Shown here one piece after another: positions 1 through 9,956 of a stretch of 64,000 nucleotides of DNA. Position numbers and translations under genes: made by a program. The stretch covers positions 146,256-210,255 of the forward strand of contig JBBDQU010000085.1 in assembly GCA_040905865.1 (NCBI GenBank), written 5' to 3'. Below the pieces are notes generated by a model that was not told the DNA's origin, did not search any database, and worked only from the letters and a program-made list of their open reading frames with translations. This DNA comes from Alphaproteobacteria bacterium (GTDB taxonomy: Bacteria > Pseudomonadota > Alphaproteobacteria > UBA8366 > GCA-2717185). How positions within the stretch are numbered: the first letter of the stretch is position 1; every line of letters starts with the position of its first letter.

Positions 1-70
1 GATCACCGGGACGGTGGATGTCGAGGATCTGCTGGATGTGATCTTCCGGGAGTTCTGTATCGGCAAGTGA
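1..70 (+). CDS. mnmE: MnmE (tRNA modification GTPase), C-terminal end only
   Basis: Only the last 22 codons lie in the window (frame begins at base 2, stop TGA 68-70). They end in FCIGK, the invariant C-terminal motif of MnmE, whose cysteine is important for activity. MnmE and MnmG together install the carboxymethylaminomethyl group on wobble uridine 34 of certain tRNAs. The partner gene mnmG follows about 90 bases later. The preceding residues (VEDLLDVIFREFCIGK) match the usual last helix of the family. Confidence 0.9.
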   Translation, partial: ITGTVDVEDLLDVIFREFCIGK

Positions 71-79
71 GCGCGATGG

Positions 80-95
80 TGTTTCACGTGAAACA
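80..95. promoter_or_regulatory. parS centromere site 1
   Basis: Perfect 16-base palindrome TGTTTCACGTGAAACA, the consensus ParB-binding parS site. It lies in the gap between mnmE and mnmG, 2.5 kb upstream of parA/parB. ParB should load here and spread, and ParA then moves the complex during chromosome segregation. Confidence 0.95.
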
Positions 96-160
96 ATTGG
101 CGGTTTGAATGCGCCATCAGGGCTTTGACTTGTTTTGGGACCGGCAGTAGATTGCGCGCC

Positions 161-2020
161 ATGTTACATTGGGATGTCATTGTTGTGGGTGGCGGTCACG
201 CCGGGTGTGAGGCGGCGGCAGCCGCGGCGCGTATTGGCGCGCGGACCCTGCTGGCGACGCACAGGCCGGAAACCATCGGCGAAATGTCGTGCAACCCGGC
301 CATCGGCGGCCTCGGCAAGGGGCATCTGGTCCGCGAAATCGACGCGCTGGATGGGGTTATGAGCCGCGTCATCGACCGTGCCGGTATCCAGTTCCGGATG
401 CTGAACCAGCGAAAGGGTCCTGCGGTGCGCGGTCCCCGGGCCCAGGCGGATCGCAAGCTGTATCGCGAGGCGATGCAGGACGGCATCGCCCTGCAGGCGA
501 ACCTTGAAATCCGGGGAGCGGCGGTAGAGGACCTGCTGCTCGACGATAGCGGCCGGGTTTGCGGGATCGTCACGGCAGACGGGGCGCGTCTTTCGGCCCG
601 GGCAGTCGTGCTGACAACGGGGACGTTTCTGGGCGGGCTGATTCATATCGGTGACGAGAAAATTCCAGCCGGCCGTGTCGGCGAAGCGCCGTCCACCGGC
701 CTGTCGGCCACGCTGGCCCGGTTCGGGTTTCCGCTCGGCCGGCTGAAGACCGGGACGCCGCCGCGGCTGGATGGCCGTACCATCGACTATACCGGGCTGA
801 CCGTACAGCCTGGCGACGACAGGCCGGTACCGTTTTCGACCCTGACGGATCGCATCACGCAGCGGCAGGTCAACTGCCATATCACCACGACGACCCCTGC
901 GGGCCATGACCTGATCCGGGCAAACCTTGATCGCGCGCCAATGTATTCCGGCCAGATTGCGGGCACCGGTCCGCGCTATTGCCCGTCGATCGAGGACAAG
1001 GTCGTCCGCTTCGCTGACAAGTCCGGGCATCAGATATTCCTGGAGCCGGAGGGGCTGGACGATTTCACGGTCTATCCAAATGGAATTTCGACCTCCCTGC
1101 CCCGTGACGTGCAACTGGCTTTGCTGAAGACGATTTCGGGACTGGAAAATGCGGTCATGATCCGGCCGGGGTATGCGATTGAATATGACTATGTGGATCC
1201 GCGCGCGTTGAACCATTCGCTGGAGACCCGCAAGATTCCGGGGCTTTATTTTGCGGGGCAGATTAATGGTACGACGGGGTATGAAGAAGCCGCGGCGCAG
1301 GGGCTGATGGCGGGGCTGAATGCGGCGCTGGCCGTCGCGGGGCGGGAGCCTTTAATCCTGGACCGGGCCGATGCGTATATCGGGGTCCTGATCGACGATC
1401 TCGTCACCCGAGGCGCGAACGAACCTTATCGCATGTTCACCTCTCGGGCCGAATACCGGTTGCGGTTGCGGGCGGACAACGCGGATCAGCGCCTGAGCCC
1501 GATCGGCGCGGCTATCGGCTGCCTGTCGGAGGTCCGGCTCGCGGCATGGCATCGCAAGGAGCGGGCTTTGGCGGCGGCGCGCGACCTGGCGCGGTCCCTG
1601 CGGGCGAGTCCAAACATGCTGGCCCGGCACGGCATCGCGGTGAAGGCGGATGGCGTGGTCCGGGACGTGACGGCGCTCCTCGGATTTCCGGAGATCGATC
1701 TCGACCGGCTGGCCGGTATCTGGCCGGCGCTGGGATCGCTTGCGCCGGAGATTGCCGAACAGCTGACCATCGACGGGCGGTATAGCGGATATATGGCGCG
1801 ACAGGACGCGGATATCCTCGCCTACCGGCGTGACGACCAGCTCGTTCTGCCGTCCGGTATCGATTACGAATCGGTCGGCGGCCTTTCCACGGAAGTGCGG
1901 CAGAAACTCCAGGCGGCACGGCCGCGTACACTGGGCGCGGCGGCGCGGATTTCCGGTGTGACGCCTGCGGCCACGATTGCCCTGCTGCGATATGTCCAGC
2001 GCGGCGCCGCCCGTGTCTGA
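161..2020 (+). CDS. mnmG: tRNA uridine-5-carboxymethylaminomethyl modification enzyme MnmG (GidA)
   Basis: FAD-dependent partner of MnmE in the cytoplasmic modification of tRNA wobble uridine 34. The N-terminal dinucleotide-binding loop is visible as [11 protein letters not shown] (residues 8-18), followed by the family signature CNPAIGG near residue 44 and [13 protein letters not shown] further on. The C-terminal MnmE/tRNA-binding helical region is complete. The start at 161 ([12 protein letters not shown]) gives 619 residues, the normal length; an in-frame start at 125 would add 12 residues not typical of the family. The gene overlaps rsmG, and parS site 1 lies upstream. Confidence 0.96.
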   Translation: MLHWDVIVVGGGHAGCEAAAAAARIGARTLLATHRPETIGEMSCNPAIGGLGKGHLVREIDALDGVMSRVIDRAGIQFRMLNQRKGPAVRGPRAQADRKLYREAMQDGIALQANLEIRGAAVEDLLLDDSGRVCGIVTADGARLSARAVVLTTGTFLGGLIHIGDEKIPAGRVGEAPSTGLSATLARFGFPLGRLKTGTPPRLDGRTIDYTGLTVQPGDDRPVPFSTLTDRITQRQVNCHITTTTPAGHDLIRANLDRAPMYSGQIAGTGPRYCPSIEDKVVRFADKSGHQIFLEPEGLDDFTVYPNGISTSLPRDVQLALLKTISGLENAVMIRPGYAIEYDYVDPRALNHSLETRKIPGLYFAGQINGTTGYEEAAAQGLMAGLNAALAVAGREPLILDRADAYIGVLIDDLVTRGANEPYRMFTSRAEYRLRLRADNADQRLSPIGAAIGCLSEVRLAAWHRKERALAAARDLARSLRASPNMLARHGIAVKADGVVRDVTALLGFPEIDLDRLAGIWPALGSLAPEIAEQLTIDGRYSGYMARQDADILAYRRDDQLVLPSGIDYESVGGLSTEVRQKLQAARPRTLGAAARISGVTPAATIALLRYVQRGAARV

Positions 2021-2639
2021 CGAATCCGGTTTGGCGGCATTCCGGGCCGCCACCGATGTTTCACGTGAAACACTTGACCGGCTCGCCGCCTATGCGGACC
2101 TGCTACGGAAATGGTCGAAGCGAATCAATCTTGTCGGCGCGTCGACCCTGGACGATTTGTGGACCCGCCATATGCTCGACTCGGCCCAATTGCGGCGACA
2201 TATCCCCGAGGACGCGCGGGTCCTGGTGGATTTCGGCAGCGGCGCGGGCTTTCCCGGCATGGTGCTTGCCATCATGGGCATGCCCGAAACCCATCTGATC
2301 GAATCGAACCACCGAAAAGGCGCTTTCCTGCGCGAGGCCGCGCGTATTACGGGGGCGCCCGTGACGGTTCATACGGCCCGCGCGGAGGCGCTGACAGGCT
2401 GGAAAGCGGATGTTGTCACGGCGCGGGCCCTTGCGCCTCTGCCAATTCTTCTGGAATATGCCGAATCCTTTGTGACATCCGACACTCTCTGTCTCTTTTT
2501 GAAAGGGCGCCGTGTCGATGATGAATTGACGGAAACGCAAAAAAGATGGAACATTACGTATGATATCTTTTCCAGCCTGACAGATCCCGAAGGCAGTATT
2601 GTGCGATTGGAGGCTATATCCCGTGTCCACCCTCATTGA
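1992..2639 (+). CDS. rsmG: 16S rRNA (guanine-527-N7)-methyltransferase RsmG (GidB)
   Basis: SAM-dependent methyltransferase acting on G527 of 16S rRNA. Visible motifs are VSRETLDRL at the N-terminus, KRINLVG, and the SAM-binding stretch [18 protein letters not shown]. The start at ATG 1992 overlaps mnmG by 29 bases; GTG 2013, 4 bases before the upstream frame closes, is an alternative. The end overlaps the parA start. The VSRET codons form a parS site, so this coding sequence also carries a centromere. Confidence 0.94.
   Translation: MSSAAPPVSDESGLAAFRAATDVSRETLDRLAAYADLLRKWSKRINLVGASTLDDLWTRHMLDSAQLRRHIPEDARVLVDFGSGAGFPGMVLAIMGMPETHLIESNHRKGAFLREAARITGAPVTVHTARAEALTGWKADVVTARALAPLPILLEYAESFVTSDTLCLFLKGRRVDDELTETQKRWNITYDIFSSLTDPEGSIVRLEAISRVHPH
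2057..2072. promoter_or_regulatory. parS centromere site 2, inside rsmG
   Basis: A second perfect TGTTTCACGTGAAACA, here inside the rsmG reading frame, where it encodes part of DVSRETL. It is about 550 bases upstream of parA. A parS site embedded in rsmG is known from several bacteria with this gene order. Confidence 0.94.
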
Positions 2640-3465
2640 AGATCTGGCGCCGGCCTCCGTCACGGCCCCGGCACCGACGACAGGGAAGCGCACCCGTATC
2701 CTGGCGGTCGCCAATCAGAAGGGCGGCGTCGGCAAAACCACGACGACGGTCAATCTCGCGACCGCGATGGCGGCGACAAACAAGAAAGTACTTATTATCG
2801 ACCTCGACCCGCAGGGTAATGCGAGCACCGGGCTCGGTATCGAACGTAATGCGCGCAGCGTCACGACCTATGACCTGTTGCTGGGCAATGCGCAACTGGC
2901 GGACGCGGTGCGCGACACAATTGTTCCCGGTCTCGCGATCATTCCCTCTTCCGTCGATCTCGCCGGCGCCGAGCTTGAGCTGATTTCGATGCCGGAACGG
3001 GAATATCGGCTGGTCAACGCGATCCGGCCGGACTGTTTCGACTATGATTTCGTGCTGATCGACTGCCCGCCCGCGCTGGGCCTGCTGACGCTGAATGCCT
3101 TGTGCCTGGCGGATGCGGTGCTGGTGCCGCTGCAATGCGAATATTACGCGCTGGAGGGGTTGAGCCATCTGGTCCGCACCATCGAGCGGATCAGGCGCGC
3201 CTTCAACCCGGCCCTTGAGATCCAGGGGGTCGTGCTGACCATGTATGACGGCCGCAACAACCTGTCCGATATGGTGGCGGCCGATGTGCGCGAACATTTC
3301 GGCGACAAGGTCTACCGCACTGTCATCCCCCGGAATGTACGGGTTTCCGAGGCGCCGTCGCATGGCCGGCCCGTCCTGCTGTATGACTGGCGCTGCGCCG
3401 GCAGCCAGGCCTATATCCATCTGGCGGGCGAAATGCTGCGCCGGGAACGGAAAGCGGCGGCATGA
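2623..3465 (+). CDS. parA: Chromosome partitioning ATPase ParA (Soj family)
   Basis: P-loop ATPase that forms the nucleoid gradient pulling ParB-parS complexes apart. The deviant Walker A motif KGGVGKTTT sits at residues 33-41, Walker A' is IDLDPQGNASTGLG, and Walker B is LIDCPPALGLLTLNAL. The start is GTG 2623, chosen because GGAGG at 2609-2613 lies 9 bases upstream; an upstream in-frame start at 2599 lacks such a site. Length is 280 residues, normal for chromosomal ParA. It overlaps rsmG by 17 bases and parB by 4. Confidence 0.95.
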   Translation: MSTLIEDLAPASVTAPAPTTGKRTRILAVANQKGGVGKTTTTVNLATAMAATNKKVLIIDLDPQGNASTGLGIERNARSVTTYDLLLGNAQLADAVRDTIVPGLAIIPSSVDLAGAELELISMPEREYRLVNAIRPDCFDYDFVLIDCPPALGLLTLNALCLADAVLVPLQCEYYALEGLSHLVRTIERIRRAFNPALEIQGVVLTMYDGRNNLSDMVAADVREHFGDKVYRTVIPRNVRVSEAPSHGRPVLLYDWRCAGSQAYIHLAGEMLRRERKAAA

Positions 3466-4364
3466 TGGCGGCGGACGAAGCCAGGCGGCGCGGCCTGGGC
3501 CGGGGCCTTTCGGCCCTTCTCGGTGACGAGGAGGAGGATTACGCGTCGCTCGACCGGTTACGGACCTCCAAGACGGTGCCGGTCGAACTGCTGCACCCGG
3601 GGTCGAGCCAGCCCCGGAAACGATTCGAGTCAGACTCCATCGCGGCGCTGGTGGAATCGGTCCGCGAAAAGGGCATCCTGCAGCCATTGCTGGTGCGCCG
3701 GCACCCGGTACAGCCGAACGCGTACGAAATTGTCGCCGGCGAACGACGCTGGCGCGCGGCGCAGCAGGCATTGCTGCGCGAGGTTCCGGTGGTCATCAAG
3801 GAGCTGACCGACCGGGAAGCACTGGAAATCGCGCTGGTCGAGAATATCCAGCGCGAGGACCTGACGCCGATTGAGGAAGCGCGCGGTTATCAGCGGCTGA
3901 TGGACGAATTCAACCATACCCAGGACGCCCTGGCGCAGGCTGTCGGCAAGAGCCGCAGCCACATCGCCAATCTGCTGCGGCTGCTGACCCTGCCCGCGCG
4001 GGTGCAGGAGCAGGTGAACGAGGGCGTCCTGTCCGCGGGGCATGCGCGTACGCTCGTAACGGCGGAAAATCCCGAAGACCTGGCGCGGCAGATCGTACAG
4101 CGCGGGCTGAACGTCCGACAGGCGGAGCAATTGGCAAAGTCGGGAAAACCGGCGACGGCCCGCGCCCGGCGCCTGCCGGACAAGGACCCCAATACAGCGG
4201 CGCTGGAAAACAACCTGTCGCAGCTTCTGGGGCTGAAGGTCAGTATCCAGATACGCGGCGAGGGCGGATCGCTGAAAGTTGACTACGAAACCCTGGACCA
4301 GCTGGACGATGTGCTGCACCGGCTGACCCATGGTCCCCGGCATCACCGCGGCGCCGATTCCTGA
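3462..4364 (+). CDS. parB: Chromosome partitioning protein ParB
   Basis: CTPase/DNA-binding protein that loads at parS. Visible regions are an N-terminal ParA-interaction peptide (RRGLGRGLSALLGD), the ParB/Srx fold with KGILQPLLVRR, GERRWRA and ENIQREDLTPIEEA, a helix-turn-helix (LAQAVGKSRSHIANLLRLL) and a C-terminal dimerisation segment. It overlaps parA by an ATGA junction. Its TGA stop lies inside the end of repeat copy R1 (CCTGATGTGCT), so the repeat abuts or forms the last codon. Confidence 0.96.
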   Translation: MMAADEARRRGLGRGLSALLGDEEEDYASLDRLRTSKTVPVELLHPGSSQPRKRFESDSIAALVESVREKGILQPLLVRRHPVQPNAYEIVAGERRWRAAQQALLREVPVVIKELTDREALEIALVENIQREDLTPIEEARGYQRLMDEFNHTQDALAQAVGKSRSHIANLLRLLTLPARVQEQVNEGVLSAGHARTLVTAENPEDLARQIVQRGLNVRQAEQLAKSGKPATARARRLPDKDPNTAALENNLSQLLGLKVSIQIRGEGGSLKVDYETLDQLDDVLHRLTHGPRHHRGADS

Positions 4365-4450
4365 TGTGCTCTATTTTCAATAAGATAGGTCAGATTCACG
4401 TGATTGTCGAATCGCCACAGGCGATTTCAACAAACCACGATCTGATCTAA
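4360..4450. repeat. Intergenic palindromic repeat, copy R1 (short form)
   Basis: Member of a four-copy family (R1-R4 here). On the minus strand it starts TTAGATCAGATC, contains an inner hairpin AATCGCC..GGCGATT, then TGAATCTG, CTTATTGAAAA and ends AGCACATCAGG. It fills the whole gap between convergent parB and holA. Both stop codons lie in it: TGA of parB in CCTGATGTGCT and TAG of holA in TTAGATCAGATC. The second hairpin module found in R2 and R4 is missing here. Confidence 0.85.
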
Positions 4451-5478
4451 CCGCGCGCCCGCGGGGCGCCCAGGCGGGAAATCTGCAGGGTCACGCGGCT
4501 GCACAGGGATTCGGCCGGCGCACCGGTTCGCTTGCACTGCTGTTCCGCTTCCAGAACCAGACTAAGGGCCTGCGCCAGCCGGCCCATGTTCCAGCCGCGC
4601 AACTGGCTCAGGAACGATGGGACCGCCTTGAAGAAGATCGGCGGCCGTATTGCCTTTACGGCCACGTCCGGAGCCGCGCCGGAATCGATATGCGCCCGCG
4701 CCAGTTGAAGCCTTATCAGGTGCCGCGCCAAGGCCCGCAACACCGTGACCGGGTTGACGCCTTCCTGATAGCTGCGGGTCAGGGCGCGATCCGCGGCCAT
4801 GGCATCGCCGCCGGCCGCGGCCATGACGACGTTGTCCAGCGATAACGCGCTGGAATTGCCGACGGCCGCGGCGGCGTCGGCAAGGGTCACCTCCGTGCCC
4901 GGCCCCGCATACAGCGCCAGTTTTTCCAGTTCGGACCGGCTGAGGCCGCGATCGGCGCCGAGATTGGCGCAGAGGTACGCCATGGCGTCCGGGGTGACGC
5001 GTATCTTCTCCGCGGCCAGCGTATCGCGGATGACCCGTTCCAGCGCGCGTTCGTCGTCAACGTAACAGGGAATGGCGGCCGCGTTCGGCGCGGCCTCGAA
5101 AATCTTCCGCAGGGCGGCGCGGGGGTTGATATCGCCGGCCTGGACAATGACAAGCGCGTCGCCGGGCGAGTCTTCCAGAAACTGTTCCAGCGGGACCGCG
5201 ATGGCGTCGGTCCCCTCGCGAATCCGGACGACGCGGCGTCCTCCGGTCAGGGCAATCGCCGCCGCCTCGTCCGCGATCAGCGTCGGGATATCGCGAAGCT
5301 GCGACGGCGACAGTTCGGCGACCAGGAAAGGGTCTGCAATATCCGCCACAACGGTCCGGGCGAGGATATCCGCCCGTTCGCGGACCAGTCCGGTATCGGG
5401 ACCATAGACCAGAATGGCGCGGGCGGCGCTATCCGGTGCGCGCAAAAAAGCATCGATCCGCCCGACCGCAACCTTCAT
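4447..5478 (-). CDS. holA: DNA polymerase III delta subunit HolA
   Basis: Clamp-loader delta subunit, which opens the beta sliding clamp. The N-terminus MKVAVGRIDAFLRAP..ILVYGPDTGLVRERA and the central region with VDDERALERVIRDTLAAEKIRVTPDAMAYLCANLGADRGLSRSELEKLALY are characteristic of delta. The start at 5478 is preceded by GGGAGAAGGG on the minus strand; the open frame runs further upstream, but that part covers lptE. The length of 343 residues is typical. The TAG stop lies inside repeat R1. The lptE-holA order is conserved in alphaproteobacteria. Confidence 0.92.
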   Translation of the reverse strand: MKVAVGRIDAFLRAPDSAARAILVYGPDTGLVRERADILARTVVADIADPFLVAELSPSQLRDIPTLIADEAAAIALTGGRRVVRIREGTDAIAVPLEQFLEDSPGDALVIVQAGDINPRAALRKIFEAAPNAAAIPCYVDDERALERVIRDTLAAEKIRVTPDAMAYLCANLGADRGLSRSELEKLALYAGPGTEVTLADAAAAVGNSSALSLDNVVMAAAGGDAMAADRALTRSYQEGVNPVTVLRALARHLIRLQLARAHIDSGAAPDVAVKAIRPPIFFKAVPSFLSQLRGWNMGRLAQALSLVLEAEQQCKRTGAPAESLCSRVTLQISRLGAPRARG

Positions 5479-5491
5479 GCCCTTCTCCCGT

Positions 5492-6010
5492 CTATTCGCC
5501 TGTCTTGAAGAATATCCCGAGACGGATTCGGATCGCCTCGCTGACCTCGCGCGCGGCGCGCTCAAGAGCGTCGTTTTCGGCGCTCTTCGTCGCAAATTCC
5601 GAATCCACGATATTGAAACTGTTTGTCGATCGCGCCGAAGCGGCGAACAGTTCCCGATCCGTGGCGGATTCAAGCAGGGAATACCGCACATGCAGCAGCA
5701 GCAGCGCCCGAGTTGCCGTTTCATCCCGTTTGATGCCGAGTTCCGTAATGGATATGGTTGGTTCGACGGTCAGACGGTATGCCGGGCGCGCGGGTTGCCC
5801 GTAGGGGTTCAGCCGGTCGAGCAGGAAATTGCGGATCTGCTGTCCGATCCGGTCGGGGATCGGATCCACGTGAATCTGCTGGTACTGTTCGGTCACGCCG
5901 CCACTCGAGGCTGTGGTTCCGTACAACGGCTGAAACCCGCAGCCCGCCAGCAACGCGAGGGCGACAAGCAGGGCGCCGCCACGTGCCGAATAGCGGTCAG
6001 ACGACCACAT
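5492..6010 (-). CDS. lptE: LPS-assembly lipoprotein LptE
   Basis: Outer-membrane lipoprotein that plugs the LptD barrel during lipopolysaccharide export. The signal peptide ends in a lipobox LLAGC with Cys24, followed by GFQPLYG, the classic start of mature LptE. It has 172 residues, in a beta/alpha fold with a C-terminal helix rich in E and R. It overlaps the 3' end of leuS by 14 bases and is followed by holA, the usual leuS-lptE-holA arrangement. Presence of LptE implies a Gram-negative outer membrane with LPS. Confidence 0.9.
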   Translation of the reverse strand: MWSSDRYSARGGALLVALALLAGCGFQPLYGTTASSGGVTEQYQQIHVDPIPDRIGQQIRNFLLDRLNPYGQPARPAYRLTVEPTISITELGIKRDETATRALLLLHVRYSLLESATDRELFAASARSTNSFNIVDSEFATKSAENDALERAAREVSEAIRIRLGIFFKTGE

Positions 6011-8561
6011 TGACGACCTTGTTCGGCACGACGATTATCCGCTTCGGTGTAACCCCATTGGTGATCTTCTGAACCTGCTCCAGCGCGAGCGCCGATTTCT
6101 CCACCAGCGCCTTGTCCGCGTCCCGCGGCATGTCGATCGTGCCACGAAGCTTGCCCATGACCTGTACGGCAATGGTGATCGTATCCTCGACCAGCATCGA
6201 CGGGTCTGCCCGGGGCCAGGGCGTATCCGCCAGCAGTTGAGAATATCCCAGTTCCTGCCACAATTCCTCCGTCAGATGCGGCATCATCGGGCCGAGCAAC
6301 TGAACGGTCGTTTCGAACCCGAAACGCCGAACCCAGTCATGGCCCGGCGCATCGCCGTTGAAATCGCCCAGGGCATTGGTGAGTTCACGGACCAGCGCCA
6401 CGGCGCGATTGAACCGGAACTGTTCCAGCGAATCGGTTACTTCCGAAATCGAGCGATGGATAATCCGCTCCATCTTTGCGGCGGCTTCATCCAGGGTTGC
6501 GGGCCGAACCGCGCCCCGTGGCGCGACGGGGGCATCGGGGCTGACGATCAGGCGCCAGACCCGGTTGACGTAACGCCAGGCGCCTTCGATGCCGGCCTCG
6601 GTCCATTCCAGGTCGCGCTCCGGCGGACTGTCGGACATCATGAAAAGCCGGCCGGAATCCGCGCCATAGGTCTCCAGGATGACTTCCGGATCGACGACGT
6701 TGCGCCGTGATTTGCTCATCTTCTCGGACCGCCCGACAGTGACGGGCGCGCCCGAGCCAACGTCGACCATGCGGCCATCCGCGTCCGCCGACACCTGATC
6801 GGGGAACAACCAGCCGCCCTTCTCGCTACGGTAGGTTTCGTGGCACACCATGCCCTGGGTAAACAGCCCGGCAAAAGGCTCGTCCACGCCCAGATAACCG
6901 CACTTTCGCAACGCCCGGGTAAAGAACCGGGCATAGAGCAGGTGCAGGACCGCATGCTCGACCCCGCCGATATACTGATCGACGGGCAGCCAGTAATCGA
7001 CCGCCGCGCGGGGAAAGGGCGCATCGGCGACCGGCCCGCAGAACCGCGCGAAATACCAGGAGGATTCGACGAAGGTGTCGAAGGTATCCGTCTCGCGCGT
7101 CGCGGCGGCGCCGCAGGCCGGGCAGTTCACATGTTTCCAGGTGGGGTGCCGGTCCAGCGGATTGCCCGGCGCGTCGAAGGTCACATCCTCCGGCAATGTC
7201 ACGGGCAGATCCCTTGCGGGTACGGGAACGATACCGCAATCCGGACAGTGAATCACGGGAACGGGACAGCCCCAGTAGCGTTGCCGGGAAACGCCCCAGT
7301 CGCGCAACCGGTAATTCACCGTCCCTTCGCCATCGCCCTGTTCCACGAGAGTGCGGACGGCGGTCGACAACGCTGTTTTGACGTCCATGCCGTCCAGGAA
7401 GCCGGAATTGATCAGCGTGCCGTCATCGACATAGGCTTCGTCGCCAATCGCGAAACTCGCGGGGTCGGCGTCCCGCGGACAGACGACCGGGACCACCGGC
7501 AGACCGTATTTCCGGGCGAAATCCAGGTCGCGCTGGTCATGGGCCGGGCAGCCGAAAATGGCGCCGGCGCCGTATTCCATCAGCACGAAGTTCGCCACAT
7601 AGACCGGCAGGGTCACACCGTCCCTGAACGGGTGCCTGGCGCGCAATCCGGTGTCGTAACCCTTCTTTTCCGCCGATTCCAGGGCCGCCTCGCTGGTGCC
7701 CATGCGCCCGCATTCGGCAAGGAATTCCGCCAGTGCCGGGTCGTTCGCGCCGCATTCCACGGCCAGCGGATGGTTGGGCGACAGGGCGCAGAACGACGCG
7801 CCGAACAGCGTATCGGGCCGCGTGGTGAAAACCTCCAGCCGGTCGGTGCGTCCGTCCAGCGCGAAGAACACCTTCGCCCCTTCCGAACGGTTGATCCAGT
7901 TGGTCTGCATCAGCCGGACCTTTTCCGGCCAGCGGTCCAGCGTTCCGATCCCTTCCAGCAGGTCGTCGGCAAAATCGGTGATCCTGAAGAACCATTGCGA
8001 CAGAAGCTTCTTCTGGACCTCCGCGCCCGAGCGCCAGCCGCGACCGTCGATGACCTGTTCATTGGCCAGAACGGTGTCTTCGACCGGGTCCCAGTTAACC
8101 CAGGATTCCTTGCGGTAGGCCAGGCCGGCCTGCAGGAAGTCGAGGAACATCTTCTGTTCCCAGGCGTAGTATTCCGGCTCGCAGGTTGAGATTTCGCGGC
8201 TCCAGTCGATCGACAGCCCCATCGATTTGAGCTGATCGCGCATGGCGGCGACGTTCTCGCGCGTCCATTTGGCCGGATGGACGTTGTTCTCGAATGCGGC
8301 GTTTTCCGCCGGAAGCCCGAATGAATCCCAGCCCATCGGATGCAGGACGTTGTATCCCTGCGCGCGCTTGAACCGCGCGGTTACATCGCCCATCGTGTAA
8401 TTGCGGACATGGCCCATATGAATCCGGCCCGACGGGTACGGGAACATTTCAAGAACATAATATTTTTCCCGGCGGGAGTCTTCGGAAACTTCGAAAACGC
8501 GCCGGTCCTGCCAAACGCGCTGCCATTTGGCTTCGTTTTCCCTGACGTTGTAACGACTCAT
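5997..8561 (-). CDS. leuS: Leucyl-tRNA synthetase
   Basis: Class I aminoacyl-tRNA synthetase charging tRNA-Leu. HIGH motif appears as HMGH at residues 48-51 ([14 protein letters not shown]), the KMSKS loop as EKMSKSRRN near residue 613, and the CP1 editing domain with [12 protein letters not shown] is present. The start at 8561 ([13 protein letters not shown]) follows AAGGAAAAACAGCAGACC on the minus strand; the longer open frame to 8630 would run into the neighbouring gene. 854 residues is standard. Confidence 0.97.
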   Translation of the reverse strand: MSRYNVRENEAKWQRVWQDRRVFEVSEDSRREKYYVLEMFPYPSGRIHMGHVRNYTMGDVTARFKRAQGYNVLHPMGWDSFGLPAENAAFENNVHPAKWTRENVAAMRDQLKSMGLSIDWSREISTCEPEYYAWEQKMFLDFLQAGLAYRKESWVNWDPVEDTVLANEQVIDGRGWRSGAEVQKKLLSQWFFRITDFADDLLEGIGTLDRWPEKVRLMQTNWINRSEGAKVFFALDGRTDRLEVFTTRPDTLFGASFCALSPNHPLAVECGANDPALAEFLAECGRMGTSEAALESAEKKGYDTGLRARHPFRDGVTLPVYVANFVLMEYGAGAIFGCPAHDQRDLDFARKYGLPVVPVVCPRDADPASFAIGDEAYVDDGTLINSGFLDGMDVKTALSTAVRTLVEQGDGEGTVNYRLRDWGVSRQRYWGCPVPVIHCPDCGIVPVPARDLPVTLPEDVTFDAPGNPLDRHPTWKHVNCPACGAAATRETDTFDTFVESSWYFARFCGPVADAPFPRAAVDYWLPVDQYIGGVEHAVLHLLYARFFTRALRKCGYLGVDEPFAGLFTQGMVCHETYRSEKGGWLFPDQVSADADGRMVDVGSGAPVTVGRSEKMSKSRRNVVDPEVILETYGADSGRLFMMSDSPPERDLEWTEAGIEGAWRYVNRVWRLIVSPDAPVAPRGAVRPATLDEAAAKMERIIHRSISEVTDSLEQFRFNRAVALVRELTNALGDFNGDAPGHDWVRRFGFETTVQLLGPMMPHLTEELWQELGYSQLLADTPWPRADPSMLVEDTITIAVQVMGKLRGTIDMPRDADKALVEKSALALEQVQKITNGVTPKRIIVVPNKVVNVVV

Positions 8562-8626
8562 GGTCTGCTGTTTTTCCTTAACCGGCGATCCGCTGGCGGC
8601 GCCGCAGGGCGGATTTGCACCCGGCG

Positions 8627-9145
8627 TCAATTGCTGCGGTTATTGGTGATCCGTAATTCCCGCGCACGCTTCAGGATCGCATTCTCCAGATCCTGGACCG
8701 TTTCCGGGTCCACCGCCGCTTCCTGCCACTGGTTGCTCGACAGCATCTGGCGGAAGACCGAAATCCGCAATCCGTCGGCGCGGAGCTGCCGGTCGAGGAT
8801 ATAGATGTTCACCTTGACGCGCTCGTTCGGCGCTTCGGGGGGCGAATACCAGTCGGTGATGATGACGCCGCCGAACGGGTCCGCCGAACTGAGCGGCATG
8901 AACGACATCGTATCGAGTGACGCGCGCCAGAGGAAGCTGTTTACCGCAATTCCACTACCGCCGCCGGCAGCGCCGGCGTCGCTGCCGCCAAACAGGGTCT
9001 CGATCAACCCGCCATTGGCTCCCGAGGACGGGCCGGGATTCTCGGGCGGGGGCGGCGGATCGGGCACGAGGCCGATACTCTCGCAGGCGGTCAGGGACAA
9101 CGCGATGGCCAGAACGGCCGCAATTTTCAAAAGAGATGTTATCAT
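8627..9145 (-). CDS. DUF3576 family lipoprotein
   Basis: Predicted lipoprotein of 172 residues: signal peptide with lipobox LTAC (Cys21), a proline- and glycine-rich linker (about residues 29-66), then the conserved domain with [32 protein letters not shown] and a C-terminal helix. The motif with [14 protein letters not shown] is the signature of DUF3576. Function is unknown; localisation at the outer membrane or periplasmic face is inferred. It is often found upstream of leuS in alphaproteobacteria, as here, 65 bases away. Confidence 0.88.
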   Translation of the reverse strand: MITSLLKIAAVLAIALSLTACESIGLVPDPPPPPENPGPSSGANGGLIETLFGGSDAGAAGGGSGIAVNSFLWRASLDTMSFMPLSSADPFGGVIITDWYSPPEAPNERVKVNIYILDRQLRADGLRISVFRQMLSSNQWQEAAVDPETVQDLENAILKRARELRITNNRSN

Positions 9146-9275
9146 GAACGATTTATGCCTGAATATCCGGGGTCATATCCAGCATAATGTCGTTATACAC
9201 AGGATGTCGTGCAACGGGTTCCTTGCCACCGCGAACCAAAATCCGGCAGCCGCACCGCCAGGAGGATTACGGGAC

Positions 9276-9956
9276 ATGACTGAATCGATCGATTTCGCCG
9301 CCATGCTGAGCGATGTCCGACGCGAAATAGCCGAGGCCGCGCGGGAAGCCGCGCGCGATCCCGCTTCGGTCACGCTCGTCGCCGTCGGCAAGGGGCACCC
9401 CGCCGAACGGTCGCGCGCCATACTGGCCGCGGGCCATCGCGTGTTCGGCGAAAACCGTGTGCAGGAGGCAGCGGAAAAATGGCCGGAACTGAAAGCGGCA
9501 TTCCCCGATGCGCGGATCCATCTGATCGGGCCGCTGCAGACCAACAAGGTCCGGCAGGCCGTCGCCCTGTTCGATGCGATCGAAACCGTGGACCGTTCGC
9601 GCCTGGCGCAGGCCCTGGCGCGGGAATTCGACCGCAGCGGCCGGCAATTGCCCTGCTATATCCAGGTGAATACCGGCGCCGAACCCCAGAAGTCGGGCAT
9701 TCTGCCGGAAGACGCCGACAGTTTTATTGCGCAATGCCGGGATGAATTCGGCCTGCCTGTCGAAGGGCTGATGTGCATCCCCCCGCTTGACGAGGAACCG
9801 TCGCTGCATTTCGCCCTGCTGCGCGAGATCGCCAAACGTCATGATCTCAAGGGGCTCAGCATGGGCATGTCCGCGGATTACAGGATCGCGATTGCCTTCG
9901 GTGCGACCCTGGTGCGAGTCGGAACGGCTATTTTCGGGACCCGGCCGGCGCACTGA
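9276..9956 (+). CDS. yggS: YggS/PLPBP family pyridoxal-phosphate homeostasis protein
   Basis: Single-domain PLP-binding protein of the alanine-racemase N-terminal fold, thought to buffer PLP and affect amino acid pools. Motifs: FGENRVQEAAEKW, HLIGPLQTNK, QVNTGAEPQKSG, GLMCIPPL, MGMSADYRIAIAFGAT and VRVGTAIFG. The PLP lysine would be K39 in VAVGKGHP; most family members have VAVSKTxP, so the local sequence is unusual. The start at 9276 has AGGAGG at 9260-9265. It is divergent from the DUF3576 gene and overlaps the next gene tail to tail. Confidence 0.92.
   Translation: MTESIDFAAMLSDVRREIAEAAREAARDPASVTLVAVGKGHPAERSRAILAAGHRVFGENRVQEAAEKWPELKAAFPDARIHLIGPLQTNKVRQAVALFDAIETVDRSRLAQALAREFDRSGRQLPCYIQVNTGAEPQKSGILPEDADSFIAQCRDEFGLPVEGLMCIPPLDEEPSLHFALLREIAKRHDLKGLSMGMSADYRIAIAFGATLVRVGTAIFGTRPAH

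Noticed and set aside
164..1216. Long antisense open frames, e.g. opposite mnmG, acs, pnp and infB
   Set aside because: High-GC codon bias produces long open frames on the opposite strand; their translations are Arg/Gly/Pro-rich without any family motif and they lie wholly opposite well-supported genes.
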